64,000 nucleotides of DNA from Sinohyriopsis cumingii (taxonomy: Eukaryota > Mollusca > Bivalvia > Unionida > Unionidae): assembly GCA_028554795.2 (NCBI GenBank), contig CM068842.1, forward strand, positions 24,586,590 through 24,650,589, written 5' to 3'. Shown here in pieces: positions 26,640 to 40,469 of the stretch. A program made the position numbers and the translations under genes. The first letter of the stretch is position 1. Every line of letters begins with the position of its first letter. The notes under the pieces are model-generated. The model saw only the letters and a program-made list of their open reading frames with translations. It did not search any database and had not been told where the DNA came from.

Positions 26640-27080
26640 TATTGGAATTAGTAAAGTTAGTCAGGGAACCAGACTAACTTTACAGCAGCACACAGACGCT
26701 TTAAACTGCACATATTTGTTCATGCGAAGCGTCTGCATGATCAAAATGTTGATCATATTTTAACAAAATAAAATAAAAATGGCGTCTAGAAAGAGACGCA
26801 ATGTTAAAGACGAAAGGGAAAATAAACTTCTAGAAAAGTGTTAATAATCAACACAAAAGAATAAAAAGGAGTTTTCGGATTCTTGTGAATAAAAGCTGGA
26901 AAGAACACAATTACGTTTATTGGACATCACATGCCAATTTGAGTATGTCTCGTGGCAGGAGATATGATTGCCGTCGTCAAGTGAAATGGAAAAAGAATTT
27001 CCAAGAATTACGTCAAGTTGAAATATAGCAACAAGCCATTGAGTTGCATAGGGTTTGGAACTAAAGTTTGTGCAACTGTA
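26640..27080 (+). repeat. Dispersed repeat, copy 2
   Basis: Second copy of the repeat at 18520-18930 (TTAGTCAGGGAACCAGACTA and, further on, TTATTGGACATCACATG). Confidence 0.6.
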
Positions 27081-27674
27081 CCAGCGGTAAATAAAGTCTA
27101 CGCGTACTTTACACTCTACGCGTACTTTACAACATTTTCAGTTGAACAAAATGATTATCGTTGCTGCGTCGAACTTTTAATTACGTTTTCCAGCTTTACA
27201 GTGGCAGTTATTGATATTTTGTTGCACCTTACTGAAAACTGGTAAATCTTACGGAAAAAAATCAACTGCCTTACTGAGACGGACTCATCAGGGTTGGCAA
27301 GTCTGGCACTGTTTGTAAAGGAGCTTTGAAAACCACACAAAGGTCTTAGTTGTACTGGTTTGTGAAAATGATAAAACCAGGACTGTCCAAGTATGAATAG
27401 ATTTTTATAATATCCAGTTGGCTGACACGTCTGATGAAAACCTTGACACTTGCCACTTAAATTGCTGTAAAGAAAGGAAAAAGATGTCTTTCTATTCGCC
27501 CTCGATGTTCAGGCAAAGCTTTGAGCTGCCTCCATTACTTGTGTGAAACTACAAAACGTGGAACATCAATCTAGAAACGGCAGAAAAAGAAAACTTTAGA
27601 CCCTTTAAGAAAGAAAAAAAAAATACTGGACGCCAAACAGTCAACACGTGTATTTTGTCGCTCTTAAGAAGGGA

Positions 27675-27707
27675 AAGCAATTGGCAACCAAGGCAGCTCG
27701 TAAGAGC
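27675..27707 (+). pseudogene. Histone H3 N-tail fossil
   Basis: One frame reads KQLATKAARKS, eleven residues identical to histone H3 positions 18-28. It is followed by S, Q and a stop. Nothing else of H3 is readable in frame around it, so this is at most a tiny remnant. Confidence 0.4.
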
Positions 27708-28345
27708 TCACAATAAGAAGAAAGGGTAATCTAGAATTGCATTTCATTCCACCTTTCATTTTTCACTTACATATTTGTTTTTTAGATCACCATTGTGAAC
27801 CTTTTTCATTTAGTTTTCATTTTATATCACTGTTGTGATCTTTTTTTCATTTAGTTATCCTTTTGCATTAATTTGAATTTTCTTGCTTTACATTAATGGT
27901 AATCTATTGCAGTCTGAAATCTTTTGTTTCAGTATGCTTTTGATAAATTAAATTTGATAAATTAATGACTTAATGCTTTTGTGAGTATACAAATAGTACA
28001 TTGTCTTACGCAGTGGCGCGAGGCACTGTGAGCTAAATCTATTTGAGTGGGAGTTCACCATAGTGGTCTTTTGGTAAATTAACAATCCCTGTCATTAATT
28101 GAATCTTCCTCGTGTATTTATTTGATAAACTTTATAGTAATCTGATCTCTTTGCTAAAGAATATTTATGCTTAGTTAATTTGCATAGTTTACGCAGTGGC
28201 GTAAGCTGTAGAAACCTTTAAATCATAGATACTGTAACTATCCTTGAACAGCCAACATACATATAGGTACAAAGAAAACATACAGAGGTGATTAGAACAG
28301 TGCTTCGAAGTCAGAATAGAGAAGGGGGATGGTAGAGACAGATTA

Positions 28346-29320
28346 GTGGCATCCCACCCCCAAGGATGTCAACTGTTAGACTTCGGGGCAGTAAATGACT
28401 GTCCCAGACAGTCTGACATAATTACGACTCTCAAAGTAAAGGGAATCCCAATAGAGAAAATAGAAGGGATACAAAACGGGGGTCGAAACAAATTCGTATT
28501 ATATACGAAAGATTTTGATACCCCCCTGCTAGACGCCACCCAAATAGAAGTGAAGGGGTTAACGGCATACGTGTCTGATGCACCACTCATCACCAGAGGG
28601 GTAGATCTCGGGGCTCCCCCTCGAAGTAGACGCAGAGGTGCTGGTGGAAAAAAATACTGCACAAATTCCAAGTTAAAATACAGAACCAAAAAATGGCAAG
28701 AGTATGGGGTTATCAGGAATAAAAACTGGAATCAGAAATATCAGTGTGGCCAAGCAAGATACAGTAAAAATACCAACCTTTTTCTATGTGCTTGGGTTCT
28801 TGCGAAAGTCATGGTAAAGAGGCTGTGAGCAGGAAAGACCGTGCTCAAGATGTAGAATAGTGGTCATGCACCTTGAGATTGAAAGAACCCAGATGCACAA
28901 AAGACATACGCAAATGTAGCCGCGACAAATGATAATCAAATGGATGAGGAAATGGCAAAAGATATAGAGATCCAAAATGAGATCGAAATTGGAAAGAATT
29001 CCCTTCAGTGCAAAGGAAATGTAACAAATACACCGTCGGTGAATGAAAATACAACATCAACAATCAATACAACAGGTTGCAAAGACTCCCAAGAAAACTT
29101 GTCACCCAGAGCCTCCATAATACGCAGTAGAAACACTGGAATCCAACCCGTATTTTCTCTTGCATATAGCGAGGACGAAAATGACCAAGAGAATGTGAAA
29201 AAGCGAGAGGAGGAAGGAACGGTAGATGTACAGGAGATCACACCCCTGACTTCAACACCGGCCCAGAAAAAAGAAAACATGGCACGTCATCTCACAGTTC
29301 CTCCGCTGAAAAGGAGTTGA
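28346..29320 (+). pseudogene. LINE ORF1 remnant
   Basis: A 160-codon frame (28346-28828) opens with an RRM-like segment (IITTLKVKGIPIEKIEGIQN). A damaged CxxC..H zinc-knuckle-like segment lies near 28840-28870, and a second hydrophilic frame runs at 28940-29320. In the Tx1/L1 group ORF1 proteins bind the element RNA. Broken by frameshifts. Confidence 0.6.
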
Positions 29321-29589
29321 GCTTTGACGACCATGGACAAAATATGGACACGAAAACGAGTAAAGGAAACCACATAACTGACGGAAATTAATTATAAAAA
29401 AAAATAACGGAGTGTCAGGATATTACCCAGAGCCCCACACCAACAGATAGTAGTCAGCCAAACGAAGCTCTGGGGTCTACCCGGAGCCACACACGAATAT
29501 AAAATATTATAAATTTGAATAATACGTTAACCAAAAAGAATATTACAAATAAAAGTGATGCAGCACCTGGAGTAGTGGAGGAAAAAAAT

Positions 29590-30290
29590 ATGGAACAAAC
29601 TTCCGAATCGCTACTATTAATAATAATGGAATAGACAAAACGAAAGCAGACAAAATAACCAAAGAAACAAACTTTGATGTTATTTTGTTACAAGAAACAC
29701 ATAATGGAATCACGCCAGAACTCAAATACTTAATAGAGGACAAACTAAATGCAATAGTTATATGTAATGATTTTATAAATAATGACATGGGGTGGGGGGG
29801 TTTGCAACAATTATAAAAAATAAAGAGGGAGCAAGTTGGGAAAGGTTTGATGAGGGAGTGTTTTTTAAGGGACGCCTACTACACATAAAATTACAAAACT
29901 GGCACATAATAAACGTATATATGCCAGCAAGTAGAAGCAAGAAATTCAATTTTATTGATAATTTATTTAAGTATCTGCAAGAATTTTCAATGGAAAACCT
30001 CATTTTGGGAGGTGATTTTAACTGGGTAGGGGATGAAATCGACAGAACAACAGATCTAACAACAAGTGATAAGAGATATAGGACAGAAATTATAAATCTA
30101 ATAAACAAACATAAACTACATGACATATATAGAAAACTCAACATTTTGAAAAGGGAATTTACTTTCGATTATAAACATGAAGATTGAAGTAGACGTTTAT
30201 TATATCCTTTAACTTATATAAATGCAGCCATCACAGACATGAAATTATCCGACCACAAAATGGTTACTTTGGACTTGAAAATAAAAGAGG
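29590..30290 (+). pseudogene. LINE AP-type endonuclease domain remnant
   Basis: Shows VILLQETHN near 29683, INVYMPAS near 29908 and ILGGDFNWVGDEIDR near 30002. These are the E, Y/P and D-N motifs of APE-type LINE endonucleases. Interrupted by stops such as the one near 29816. Confidence 0.8.
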
Positions 30291-30869
30291 TAAATGGGGC
30301 TTAGGACAATGGAAATTGAACAACCAATATTAAATGAACAAGAATATATAGGCATAATACAAAACGAAATTGAAGCTTTCAAAAATGAAGAAACCTTTAA
30401 CATAATAAATGAGTGGGATGCACTAAAAGATATAATAAAACGAAACTCAATTGAATATTCGAACAGGGACCGGAAAAAAAACAACAAAAAAGATAAAAAT
30501 GAAATTAAATTAATCTTAAGTAAGACAACAGATGAAGAAGAAGAAAAAGCAACTAATAAATAAAATAAATTTGATTGAAGAAGACGAAAATCAGGACAGA
30601 ATAATTATAGCGGGAAAATTTACAGAAATCCTTAAAAAAGCGAACAGTTTATATAAACGGGAAGAATTTAGGAAAGGGGGTGAAAAACTACTAAATAAAA
30701 TAAAAAATAAACAATGCAACTCATAGGATAAAAGAAGAAATTTTAAATAGTATTTATTTATATTACAAAGAGTTATACACCACAAAATAGATCCGACAAT
30801 TATCTAAAAAATATTGACTGCGAGATGATATAAACAGAACACAGAGACAAGTGTGACGATGTCATCTCA

Positions 30870-32063
30870 GATGAAAAGATTAAAGGAAACATTGCTACAC
30901 TTACGAAAAGAAACTCGCCAGGGAAAGATGGACTCACCGTGGAATTCTACCTAAAATACCACGGTAAACTAACGCCGATCTTGAATGCTCTATACAATAA
31001 TATATTATTAAGTAAGAAACAAATGTCTAAATCCACGAGAGAAAGAATCATTATCATTATATACAAAGGGAAAGGCGACAAGGATGATATTAAAAATGGC
31101 GACAAATATCGCTTCTGAATACGGATTACAAAATCTTGAGTAGGATTTTAACAAATAGAATAAAGGGTGGGATAAATAAAACAATTAATGAAAATCAAAC
31201 GTGGGGAAAAGGACGGGATATTCAAAGCAACATTTTAAATATTAAAACAATAATAGATTACATAAATGAAACAGGCACGAAGGGTGGTATGGTACTCTTC
31301 GACCAGGAAAAAGCTTTCGATCGATTAGAACAAAACTATATACAGAATTTACTATAAAAAAATTGGCTTCGGACCGAACTTCCGAAAATGGACCGAAATC
31401 CTATACACAGGAGTATCCTCATGTGTTCAGGTAAATGGTAAATGCACGGAAGAATTCGATATACAAAGATCAGTGAGGCAAGGGTGCCCGCTATCAATGC
31501 TATTATACGTAATGGCAATTGAAATTCTAAGTCATAAGATAAGAAACAACCCAGGAATACAAGGTATACAAATACCAAATTTAAAAGAATTTAAAATGCT
31601 CCAACATTCTGACGATTGTACAGACTTTATAAGAGAGGGAAATTCTTATAAATGCCTAGAAGAAGAATTCGAAAAATTTGGCAAACCGTCAGGTTAAAAA
31701 ATAAACCACGACAAGACTGAAATTCTTAAAACAGGCAACTGGAGAGGCAACCACCCGGGTTTACCTCCTCACCTACTGAGAGACACGGTGAAATCTCTAG
31801 GGGTGTATTTTGGAAAAAAAGAAACTATAGAAAACTGCAAACATGTAATCAACAAAATAAGAGAAAATGCGAAAATCTGGGCCCTAACGCCACAATGCAT
31901 CATGGAGCGGGCCCAAGTGGCCAAAACATATTTATATTCAAATATCAATTATATAATAAAATCTATTGACATGGACAAGAACATTCTAAACAAACTTGAT
32001 AATGAAATTATGAACTATATATGGAACTATAAAATACATTATATCAAAACAGAGAGTCTATAG
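30870..32063 (+). pseudogene. LINE reverse transcriptase remnant
   Basis: RT blocks in order: SPGKDGLTVEFY; KGDKDDIKNGDKYR; LFDQEKAFDRLE; RQGCPLSMLLYVMAIEIL; and HSDD where YADD is expected, near 31604. The catalytic box has lost its Tyr-Ala. Several frame changes and stops. Inactive. Confidence 0.85.
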
Positions 32064-32205
32064 AGAGGAAAAAGTAGAGGGAGATTGGGCCTGCCAAGCC
32101 CACTACTACTAAAATTAACCAATATAATAAATAGATTTAAAAAAGTGTGACCTAAGCCTTTTTACGGCGTGGGAGGCACTGTATATCTACTGGTTCGGCT
32201 TTTGT

Positions 32206-32630
32206 GTGAGAAGCCGACCGGATATATACAGAAATAATAAAATCACTAAAAAAATCTTGAAGTGCCACGTAAATTTAGATATACTTTCAAAATATAAGGA
32301 TATGACAGAGTTATGGCAGATAGATAAAGAAAAGAGTTATGATTGGATCATAGAAGATGTAACTAAAAGAATCAGATGTAGAGTAGAACAAGACAACTGG
32401 GGGCTAACTAGGCAAGAACTTGGAAAAACTGGTAGAAAATAAGATCTGTAAAAACACAAAGTATTATTTTTAAATATCTACACAACGCCTGGCTTACAGG
32501 CGAAGACGCTGTTAAACGTTGTATGATTAGGATAATACTGAAATGCCCTCTATGCAAAACAGCAAATTTTACCAAACTATATACGATTGCCCAATGTGAT
32601 AAAACAAAAAATAATAGGATACTACTGATT
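32206..32630 (+). pseudogene. LINE ORF2 C-terminal remnant
   Basis: A 78-codon frame, then (after a shift) a segment with KCPLCKTANFTKLYTIAQC. This resembles the Cys-rich end of ORF2 in L1/Tx1 elements. Confidence 0.5.
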
Positions 32631-32996
32631 ATGAAAATATGTATTAAAAAAAAAATACAAATATCAGAGGAACAATATATTATATATAGATGTGGATTAT
32701 GAAAATAAAGTGGTTTTAAAAATAATTGATTATATAATAATAACAATGCTTTCCTGTGACCAGGTGATAAAAATTATCAAATAATGAATACTATTAAAAA
32801 TACTTTTGTCTAAAGGACTTTTTATATAAGGTGAAGCTTCGACACGGAGGGAGAGATGGGGGAGGATAATCGGTAATACCGCCCACTAGGGGTGAGTAAC
32901 GCAAAAGCGAGCTGGAGCCCAGCCCCCAACTCTCTCCTCATAGTATAAAAAAAATGAAACTCAAACATAGAACTGAATAATAATATTTTTTAAATA

Positions 32997-32997
<1 letters not shown>

Positions 32998-33031
<34 letters not shown>

Positions 33032-33033
33032 TT
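32998..33033. repeat. (TTA)n microsatellite
   Basis: About 12 perfect TTA units after the LINE. Confidence 0.95.
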
Positions 33034-35684
33034 CCCCTCACTAAATAACATAGATTAAGGGTAACAGGGAACCACCATATGGGTGAAGCAAGTTGCACAG
33101 ACGTCGCAGGGCTATGTCACAAGGCGCTACGCGAAGTGAACTCACCTGCGAAAGAGCAACATAAAAACCCATACGGTGGAAAGGGACAAACAGAACAAAT
33201 AACAAGGGGAGTTGTATAAAAAAAATAAAAAAATCACAATAATATAAGGACCTAACCATACTAACCTGTAGGGACTAATACCATAACAAGAAGAAAAATT
33301 AAAATATACTTTTGAAAATTTTATAACTTTTCTATAAATAAAAGAGAAGACTATATTCTGGAAAAACATTAACAAATAAAAGAAAAAAATGTGGATCCTT
33401 ATTCAGACGTAGCCTCTCAGTCTGAAGTACTTAAGAAATAGCGAGAAAACGTCACACAATTATCACTCATCTAAAACAAGAAGTTTCTTTTTAAAACTAT
33501 ATATTACACCGTTTTCTGCCGTCTCAACATAGAAATATATAACATACACACAATATAGCAAACACATATATAGCATACACGAGACGAAGGAGATCTCTGG
33601 CTAAGATCACCAAACAGAAAGGGGAAGAACTCCGACATAAGGGACTAAAGCCCGGAGTCGGATGAACAACCCTATAGTTCACACTAAGGATGCAAATACC
33701 CCATCAAAAATTATAAATTTGAAATTTTTTGATCAAAATTCTATAATAAAATATACAACATACATACCTTTGGGGGATACACAAACATATAACAACACTT
33801 TTAATTTGTTTGGGAAATGGGGTGGGGGGAGTATCTGTCTGGTGCCCCCCCCCCCACATTTTTTATATATTAAATTGCTGTTTTGGTGGGATATTTTACA
33901 AAATGATATTAATTTTAGATGTATCCAAATTAAGCACATATGTATTTCTTGACATTGTCCAAGACAAGTTAAATTATCGGTGATAATCAGGTTCATGGCC
34001 ATTTGCCATGGCAAAAAGAATTTGTTGTAAACATTGTTATTTCATACATGTAAGAAAATAAATTTGTACCAAGCTTGGTACATTGGAGTTTCTCAAGGAT
34101 ATCAGAGATACTTTCGATACCAGTTGGGAAAAGAAAAACTAGTATTGGATTCATGGAAATTCTTCAGTTGAGCATATGTGCCTTCAGTGGACCCATGTTT
34201 TTGCAAGTTGTTGCCCAGTTTGGGTTACATCTGGATGCAATATATTAGACAATTTTGTGACTACTACTAAATCTAACAGCATATAGTTCAGTGATTCTAT
34301 TTACCTACAGTGTTGTAGTCGTCATATGGAGACGTACGTATTCCAAAATTTTGTTTCCTCAGTTTCTGGAAAAGTTATTGTTCTTTTCAACCAAGAACTG
34401 GATGTAACATGGGACAATCTTGTGACTGCTTCAAGTCGCACAGTGTGATGGTGCAAAATTTAGTAGATATTTTTCGCAGTAAATTCTGTCATAGCCAGTG
34501 TGACACATAACAATTATGACTGACATATGGGCTAGGCTCGCAATGACGTGGCATCTCGTGGTAGTTAACCTCACGTTTTGTTTGTGAAGGCATAACTGAA
34601 TTTTAATTATAGTCCGTTCAATAACGGTGAGACAGATATGTTAATGTTAGGTCACGTAGTGGGAAATGACAAAGCTAAGACAAAATTTTGGATAATCTTG
34701 GGCCATTTGAAACAGGTGCAATAAAAAATGATATTTTCCAGAAAAGTTATTAATAAAGGCGGTCTAGAGAGAATTATTCTAACTTCAGTTGGAAAATGTT
34801 AAAAAAGTTAGCGGTTAGAAAAAGTAGAACCTGATTGGTAAGCTGAACGAGAGGGTTTGTGCTCCCAGCTGAAAGTCAAGGTTTAAGAAATCTCCCTTGC
34901 GAAATTTTAGTCTAAGTTTCTATGGGAAGCCGAAATTTAGCCTCAAGGAAAATTAATAAGTAATTTCTTTCATTAAATTGTCCAAGGAACGTGGATCGGG
35001 AAGAATTTGAGAGACTTGGAACCAGAGAGAGATTTGGCTTCATAGAAAAGGGAGCGTGTCTCGGAGAAGGCACAAAGGTATTGTCTAAATCACATACAAT
35101 ATCTTCATTGATGTAAGTTTGTAATGATTTGTTGAATTTATTCGTTTTAAATTCATATTTTAATTTTCATTCAGTTCAGAAAATAATCGTGCCTTCATCT
35201 GTCTTTAGTTTAATAGAAATCATGTAATGTGGGAATTTCATGCTTTGTTTTGATACGGATTGTGAGAATTAATTTGCCTGTCCTAAATGATCTATCATGC
35301 ATGCTATGAATTATTTTTTCTGTGTCTGGAAATGTATGCCAATGAGCACCAATTAGCAAGGAACTTATTATAAAGAGTGAAGCTCATTAATTCATCTGTG
35401 TAATTAAGTTGTGAATTCTTTTCAAGCAATAATCGACGGTGTTAGCATTAGGAACACGTGTTGACTGACATAGCTAGTAATTTTCAGCCCACGGGGGGTG
35501 GGGGATGCGTGATGGTTTATTTACGAGGTCTAGTTATGTCATGGTTCCAGTAGGAATGTGAGTAGTCGCTAGAAAATACATACATTCACGTTAATAGGCT
35601 GCTTGTGTATCAGATCATGTTGCGAACTGGCATTGGCTTAGTTCTGTTGAATTCCGATAAGACAAGATCTGATGTAAAAAAAGA

Positions 35685-35927
35685 ATGGGAAATAGTATTA
35701 TGATCCCAGAAGATAAAAAAAGACCTGACACGTGTTTAGATTGGGTAATTTATTTATTTGAAGGAAAATCGCTCCATACCAGCACTGCACAGTGGAAAAG
35801 AGCGCAGTATTCAACCAAGATGGTTGATGACCTGAAGAGGCTAGAGAAGAAAAAGAAGGAAAGGGAACACGGCAACACCAACCTATCACCAACAATGATT
35901 TGGAAAGGACTGGAAGCAACAAAGTGA
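35685..35927 (+). CDS. Orphan short open frame, unrecognised
   Basis: An 80-codon frame starting with a favourable context (AGAATGG). It contains STAQWKRAQYSTKMVDDL followed by a Lys/Glu/Arg helix (RLEKKKKEREHGN). I do not recognise it. The composition looks more protein-like than its surroundings, but no splice partners or upstream coding sequence are evident. It could be a lineage-specific small gene, one exon, or chance. Confidence 0.22.
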   Translation: MGNSIMIPEDKKRPDTCLDWVIYLFEGKSLHTSTAQWKRAQYSTKMVDDLKRLEKKKKEREHGNTNLSPTMIWKGLEATK

Positions 35928-37019
35928 TGCATACATGACAGCAATTTGACTTCGATCAGTCAGTCGATTATATGATGAAATTTGTTTTATTAATGTGACA
36001 GGGCGGATGATTCAATTGAGCATACATATTTTTTAACTCTATTTCTAAGTGACTCATTAAAATGCCATGTTCAGTTTCATTTTATGTAATTCATGATATT
36101 ATTATATTTTACATACGGGTACTCGAGTTGTCCTATTCTATATCTATGCTCAGATCTCAGTTATTCCACCCATTAATTTCATATTTTACTTTATTGTTTA
36201 CTCGATCTGGGCAATAACACCGTGGTTGATCATCTCCTAGAATACGATAACGAAAGCATCATAATGAGTGGGAGATCACACATCTTCCACCTCTGACAAA
36301 CAGCTTGCACTTCATTTTTATGGAACTTTGATAAGTGATCCATCCTCACTATAAAGCCACTCTATATACTCCTACCCCTCAGGCATTATCATGGAGCTCG
36401 TTGCAAGTATGTTTGCTTCACCATAGGATCTTAATTTCATTGTTCTTGGCTAAGGAGGGCAAATTATAACACGGTTTCACATAAGTTTATGTGATAATTT
36501 TGCGTTTATATGTATTATTATGTCGCATCTGTGTTTGAACATCCCTTATTATAATGCTCCCTCGCCTATAATGAGACTGAGTAAGTGTTATGGCTGCAAT
36601 GAATGACGCTATAGGAGGAATAACTGTATTGAGTCATTAATTATCAGAGTTGCCAAAGGTCCTATTAAAGTGTAGGGTGTGAAATCATCTCCAGTGGGCG
36701 AAAGCTTCCCGGTCGGTGACTTGGCGCCTAAGCCCTGCGGATGCAGGGTTTAAGAGACGGAATAGACATTAATGCTTCTAAGTAAATATCACGTCAAGCT
36801 CTTTTTATGAATTATATTACGCATACGTGAAAATTTAATTGAGTTAGGATTCAAATAAATCATTAGGTTACAAATACATGTCATACATTTTTACGAATGC
36901 ATGAGATAATAGGTGTATGACACAATCTATTGACCACAACTAGACTCGCAGTTATTAATAGATTTCTGTGATGCTTAGTTTCTATGTTGATCATCAGGAG
37001 ATGAGCGCATTATTCGATC

Positions 37020-37555
37020 TATGTGTATCTGATGTGTTTTAAAGAGATATTCCCAATTATCATATTCGATGAGTGTGTTCATGATGCGTTTTAAAGAGAT
37101 ATTCCCAATTATCATATTCAATCAGTGTGTTCATGATGCGTTTTAAAGAGTTATACCCATTGATCATATTCGATCAGTGTATTCATGATGCGTTTTAAAG
37201 AGATATTCCCAATGATCATATTCGATTAGTGTGTTCCTGGTGCGTTTTAAAAGAGTTATTCCCAATTATCATATTCTGTCCGTGTGTTCATGATGCGTTT
37301 TAAAGAGTTATACCAAATGATCATATTCGATTAGTATGTTCCTGGTGCGTTTTAAAGAGATATTCCAAATGCGTTTTGAAGAATTATACCCAATGGTCAT
37401 ATTCGATCAGTGTGTTCCTGGTGTGTTTTAAAGAGTTATACCCAATGATCACATTCGATCAGTGTGTTCTTGATGCGTTTTAAAGAGTTATACCCAATGA
37501 TCACATTCGATCAGTGTGTTCCTGATGCGTTTTAAAAGAGTTATACCCATTCAAC
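37020..37555. repeat. 52-bp minisatellite, about 10 copies
   Basis: GATGCGTTTTAAAGAGTTAT followed by ACCCAATGATCATATTCGAT and CAGTGTGTTC, repeated with indels. Confidence 0.9.
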
Positions 37556-38732
37556 TTAAAGCTGGATATTCTTTATGATACTGCCCTGTGTCTTTAAGTA
37601 GTCGTACAGTTACGAATATATTTGTATGGTACATGAACATAGTACGGACATCTTGTGACAAAATGCATATTGACCAATCAATAGGCTTCTGTAATTTCTT
37701 ATGATTTCACATGCAACTGCTCGCAGCTTGAGATGGAGACTTATTTAGATTTATTTACATCAATGATATTCAGTGGGATTCATGAGAAAAGGGGTTGTTA
37801 TTAAGTGAGCGTTTTGCTGGCCATTTCACTAGTTTACCAAAGTTATGTTTTTGGTGGCTTTCCTAGCAACCAGCTGGTATCTACAGCAGATAAAAGTGTT
37901 ATTCGTATCTAAAACTAATTAGCCACGTTTGGTCAAACTTTGTTCAAATATATCTTAGGAAATATTCTACCAAAATCGTCCTTTTTATGGCTTTTGTGTC
38001 AACCATTTGATTGATGTAGCAAACGCGTTGAAAAATGTACTTTTGAAATCACTTCCAGAATTACTTGGCCACCTCATAGAATTTTTTGGGGAAATGTATC
38101 TTACAGTATGTTAGTCCAAAACTGAGGTTTGGGTGACTTCCGTGTAAATCGTGTGGTTTCTGTAGCAAATAGGTCCAATTGTTTTTAAAGCCTCGTCTAA
38201 AACGAATATTTTCGATCAATCTTTACGAATTTTTTTCTTCTAATAACATGGGTTTTTTTCATTTATGGTGGCATCATTTGCATTGTTTTTATCCTATGAG
38301 TAATCTAATTTGAAAATATGATTTTATATCTATAATACTTAATGACAAACTGAAATTCAAGTACTTCGTATGACAAGTTCTACCCATATTCTTCGAATAA
38401 TGATGGACATTTAGTTATTCCCTAGCAACCATTTGGCATCTAGAGCAAGTGGCCAGCTGGAATTATATTTGGCTTGCAGGCTAGTGTGATTTAAGGGAAT
38501 GATCTCATGCCCACTTTGGCCTCTTCCTTCTATTTTTATCACAACCAAACGCTCTGCCATTTATCTTTGTTATTGTTGAAAAATACCAGACAGCAATAAT
38601 AAATTCATCGTTGGTCGTCACCTGATGTCTGTTTTTTTCAGAACTGGTTAACATAATTTGACCACTTCACCAAATCATTTTACTCCAGTTATCTATGTAA
38701 TCACAACTGTATAACAAGAATTTTAATTTCCC

Positions 38733-38859
<127 letters not shown>

Positions 38860-40212
38860 GAATAAACAGTAACTAGGCTTGCCATGTAGTCTGATCCAAA
38901 TCTGTACTAATCTATTTTTATTTTTATTGATCTTTAACCAACTAAGTAGGCCACATCTATCCTAACTAATCAGGCCTGGACTGGATATTGGACAACTTTT
39001 ACATCTGAATTAGAGCATGCAGTCTCGTTTAAACCAGCCCAAAGGAACTTTAATTTTATAAGGTCAGTTTAGACGTTTGAGAGTGAACACCTAATCTCAA
39101 ACAAGGAGCTTTACATCCTTACGACGGGTGTCTATCCGGAATAAATAGGTGTCTGACCTAACCCAGTTTCTGCCGTCATATTGAAAAAACCTCCGATAGT
39201 TAGTGTGAGATGAGCACCTTTTAACTCTTGCCCAACGACATGTCAAGTGACATACAATAAGATTTCAGCACGGTTGCATAGTCTTCACGTGTAAGAAAAT
39301 CGCTAGCCCCAATTTTGCGTATTTAACTTTGGGGTTGGAGTGGAGTGGCGATTCGCGTTTGGATATAGGTCACAAGAAAAAAATCATTATATACAGCATG
39401 TCTTCAGTTCTGCGTCTGGATTTGTCCGTACAAGTGAGTATCTGAGAGTAATAGACAAATGATGAATCCCAAAGAAGGTCTTCTGAGGAATCCCAAAGAA
39501 GGTTTTCATATGGCATGTTTCCAAATATATGCGCTCTCGTGTGTGAGTGACTGTCTTCGTGTTGCATGGTTTCTAGCTATGGTGACCAGCATGTACAAAA
39601 GACCAAAAAGGTAACAAGCTGATAGTAATTATAACATTACTCGTGAAAGGTCTGACATACTAACGTCTTAATTGATTGATTGTGCGGCTAACGTATTTAT
39701 GGAAATAATTCCTCTTCTATGGCTGACGTGCAACGAAAGTAGTTCTTCGTGTGCATTGTGGTCAATTACATAAACTGCCAAATTATGGTTTAAAAGAAAA
39801 CATGACCATGAGCTTGAGTCGTTTGTTTAATCCAATCAAACGCGATGTTTTCAAAAGTAAAGTCCTCTATGATTAGTTGACATAAAAATGTTTTATTATT
39901 TCTAGACTAAAACGTTTATTTCGCCATGGTGTATCCTGGTTTCGAAACCTTGATCTTCACTCCCAAAAATTTAAATAATTACTGTGACAATGGAAGCTAG
40001 AAAATATCCATTGCAACCTGTTAAAAAATACAAGACCATTAGTATGGTAAAATAGTATCCAAACTTAGAAAAAGAAAATTAATTTCGTATATGATATTAC
40101 TGGTTGTACAAATAAATTGTCAAGGTGTAGTTTATAAAAGTCATCGGAGACAGAACCACAAAATTAAGGATAATTAAAGTGTCATTAAATCCCTTTTATA
40201 TGAGGGATATAT

Positions 40213-40237
40213 ATATGTGTGTGTGTGTGTGTGTGTA
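40213..40237. repeat. (TG)n microsatellite
   Basis: About 12 TG units after a TATA-rich lead. Confidence 0.95.
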
Positions 40238-40469
40238 TTAGTCTTAAGGCTGATACACTGTAAACAAAGTCCTTTATTAGTAAGCATTACGTCAGTGCAA
40301 CCTCGTAAAGTACTTCCTATGCTCCTCTACAAAGATACTCACTCTGATTATCCAAGTTTTAAAGTTACATTTTGTATTCACTTTCTGGTATGTTGTTCAT
40401 ACACATGGAAGCTTCACTTCCAATCGTATGACAGCTTTCAGCTCGTCTGCCCCACAACGAATCGTTAAT

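Larger units (their letters stand above)
23341..28290. other. Gene-poor stretch with dispersed repeats
   Basis: About 23405-23880 has three diverged copies of the CATCTTGAAAATCTTGTTA repeat also seen in SSRP1 introns. GGAGCC..CG..CGTGTTATA words recur at 24010, 25730 and 25880 in direct orientation. No gene supported. Confidence 0.5.
28300..32780 (+). mobile_element. Degenerate Tx1/L1-like non-LTR retrotransposon
   Basis: An ORF1-like piece is followed by an APE-type endonuclease, a reverse transcriptase and a C-terminal Cys segment, in that order and on one strand. All are broken by many stops and frameshifts. The DQEKAFDR and RQGCPLS(M/P)LLYV motifs and the order EN-RT fit the Tx1/L1 group. 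The element is dead. Both ends are uncertain because I found no target site duplication. Confidence 0.8.

Noticed and set aside
28004-28210. Pair of TTACGCAGTGGCG words as transposon ends
   Set aside because: They are in the same orientation and no target duplication is visible.
34985-35083. Exon-like stretch before a GTATTG donor
   Set aside because: It opens a readable hydrophilic frame but has a stop just upstream, no clear acceptor and no partner exon.
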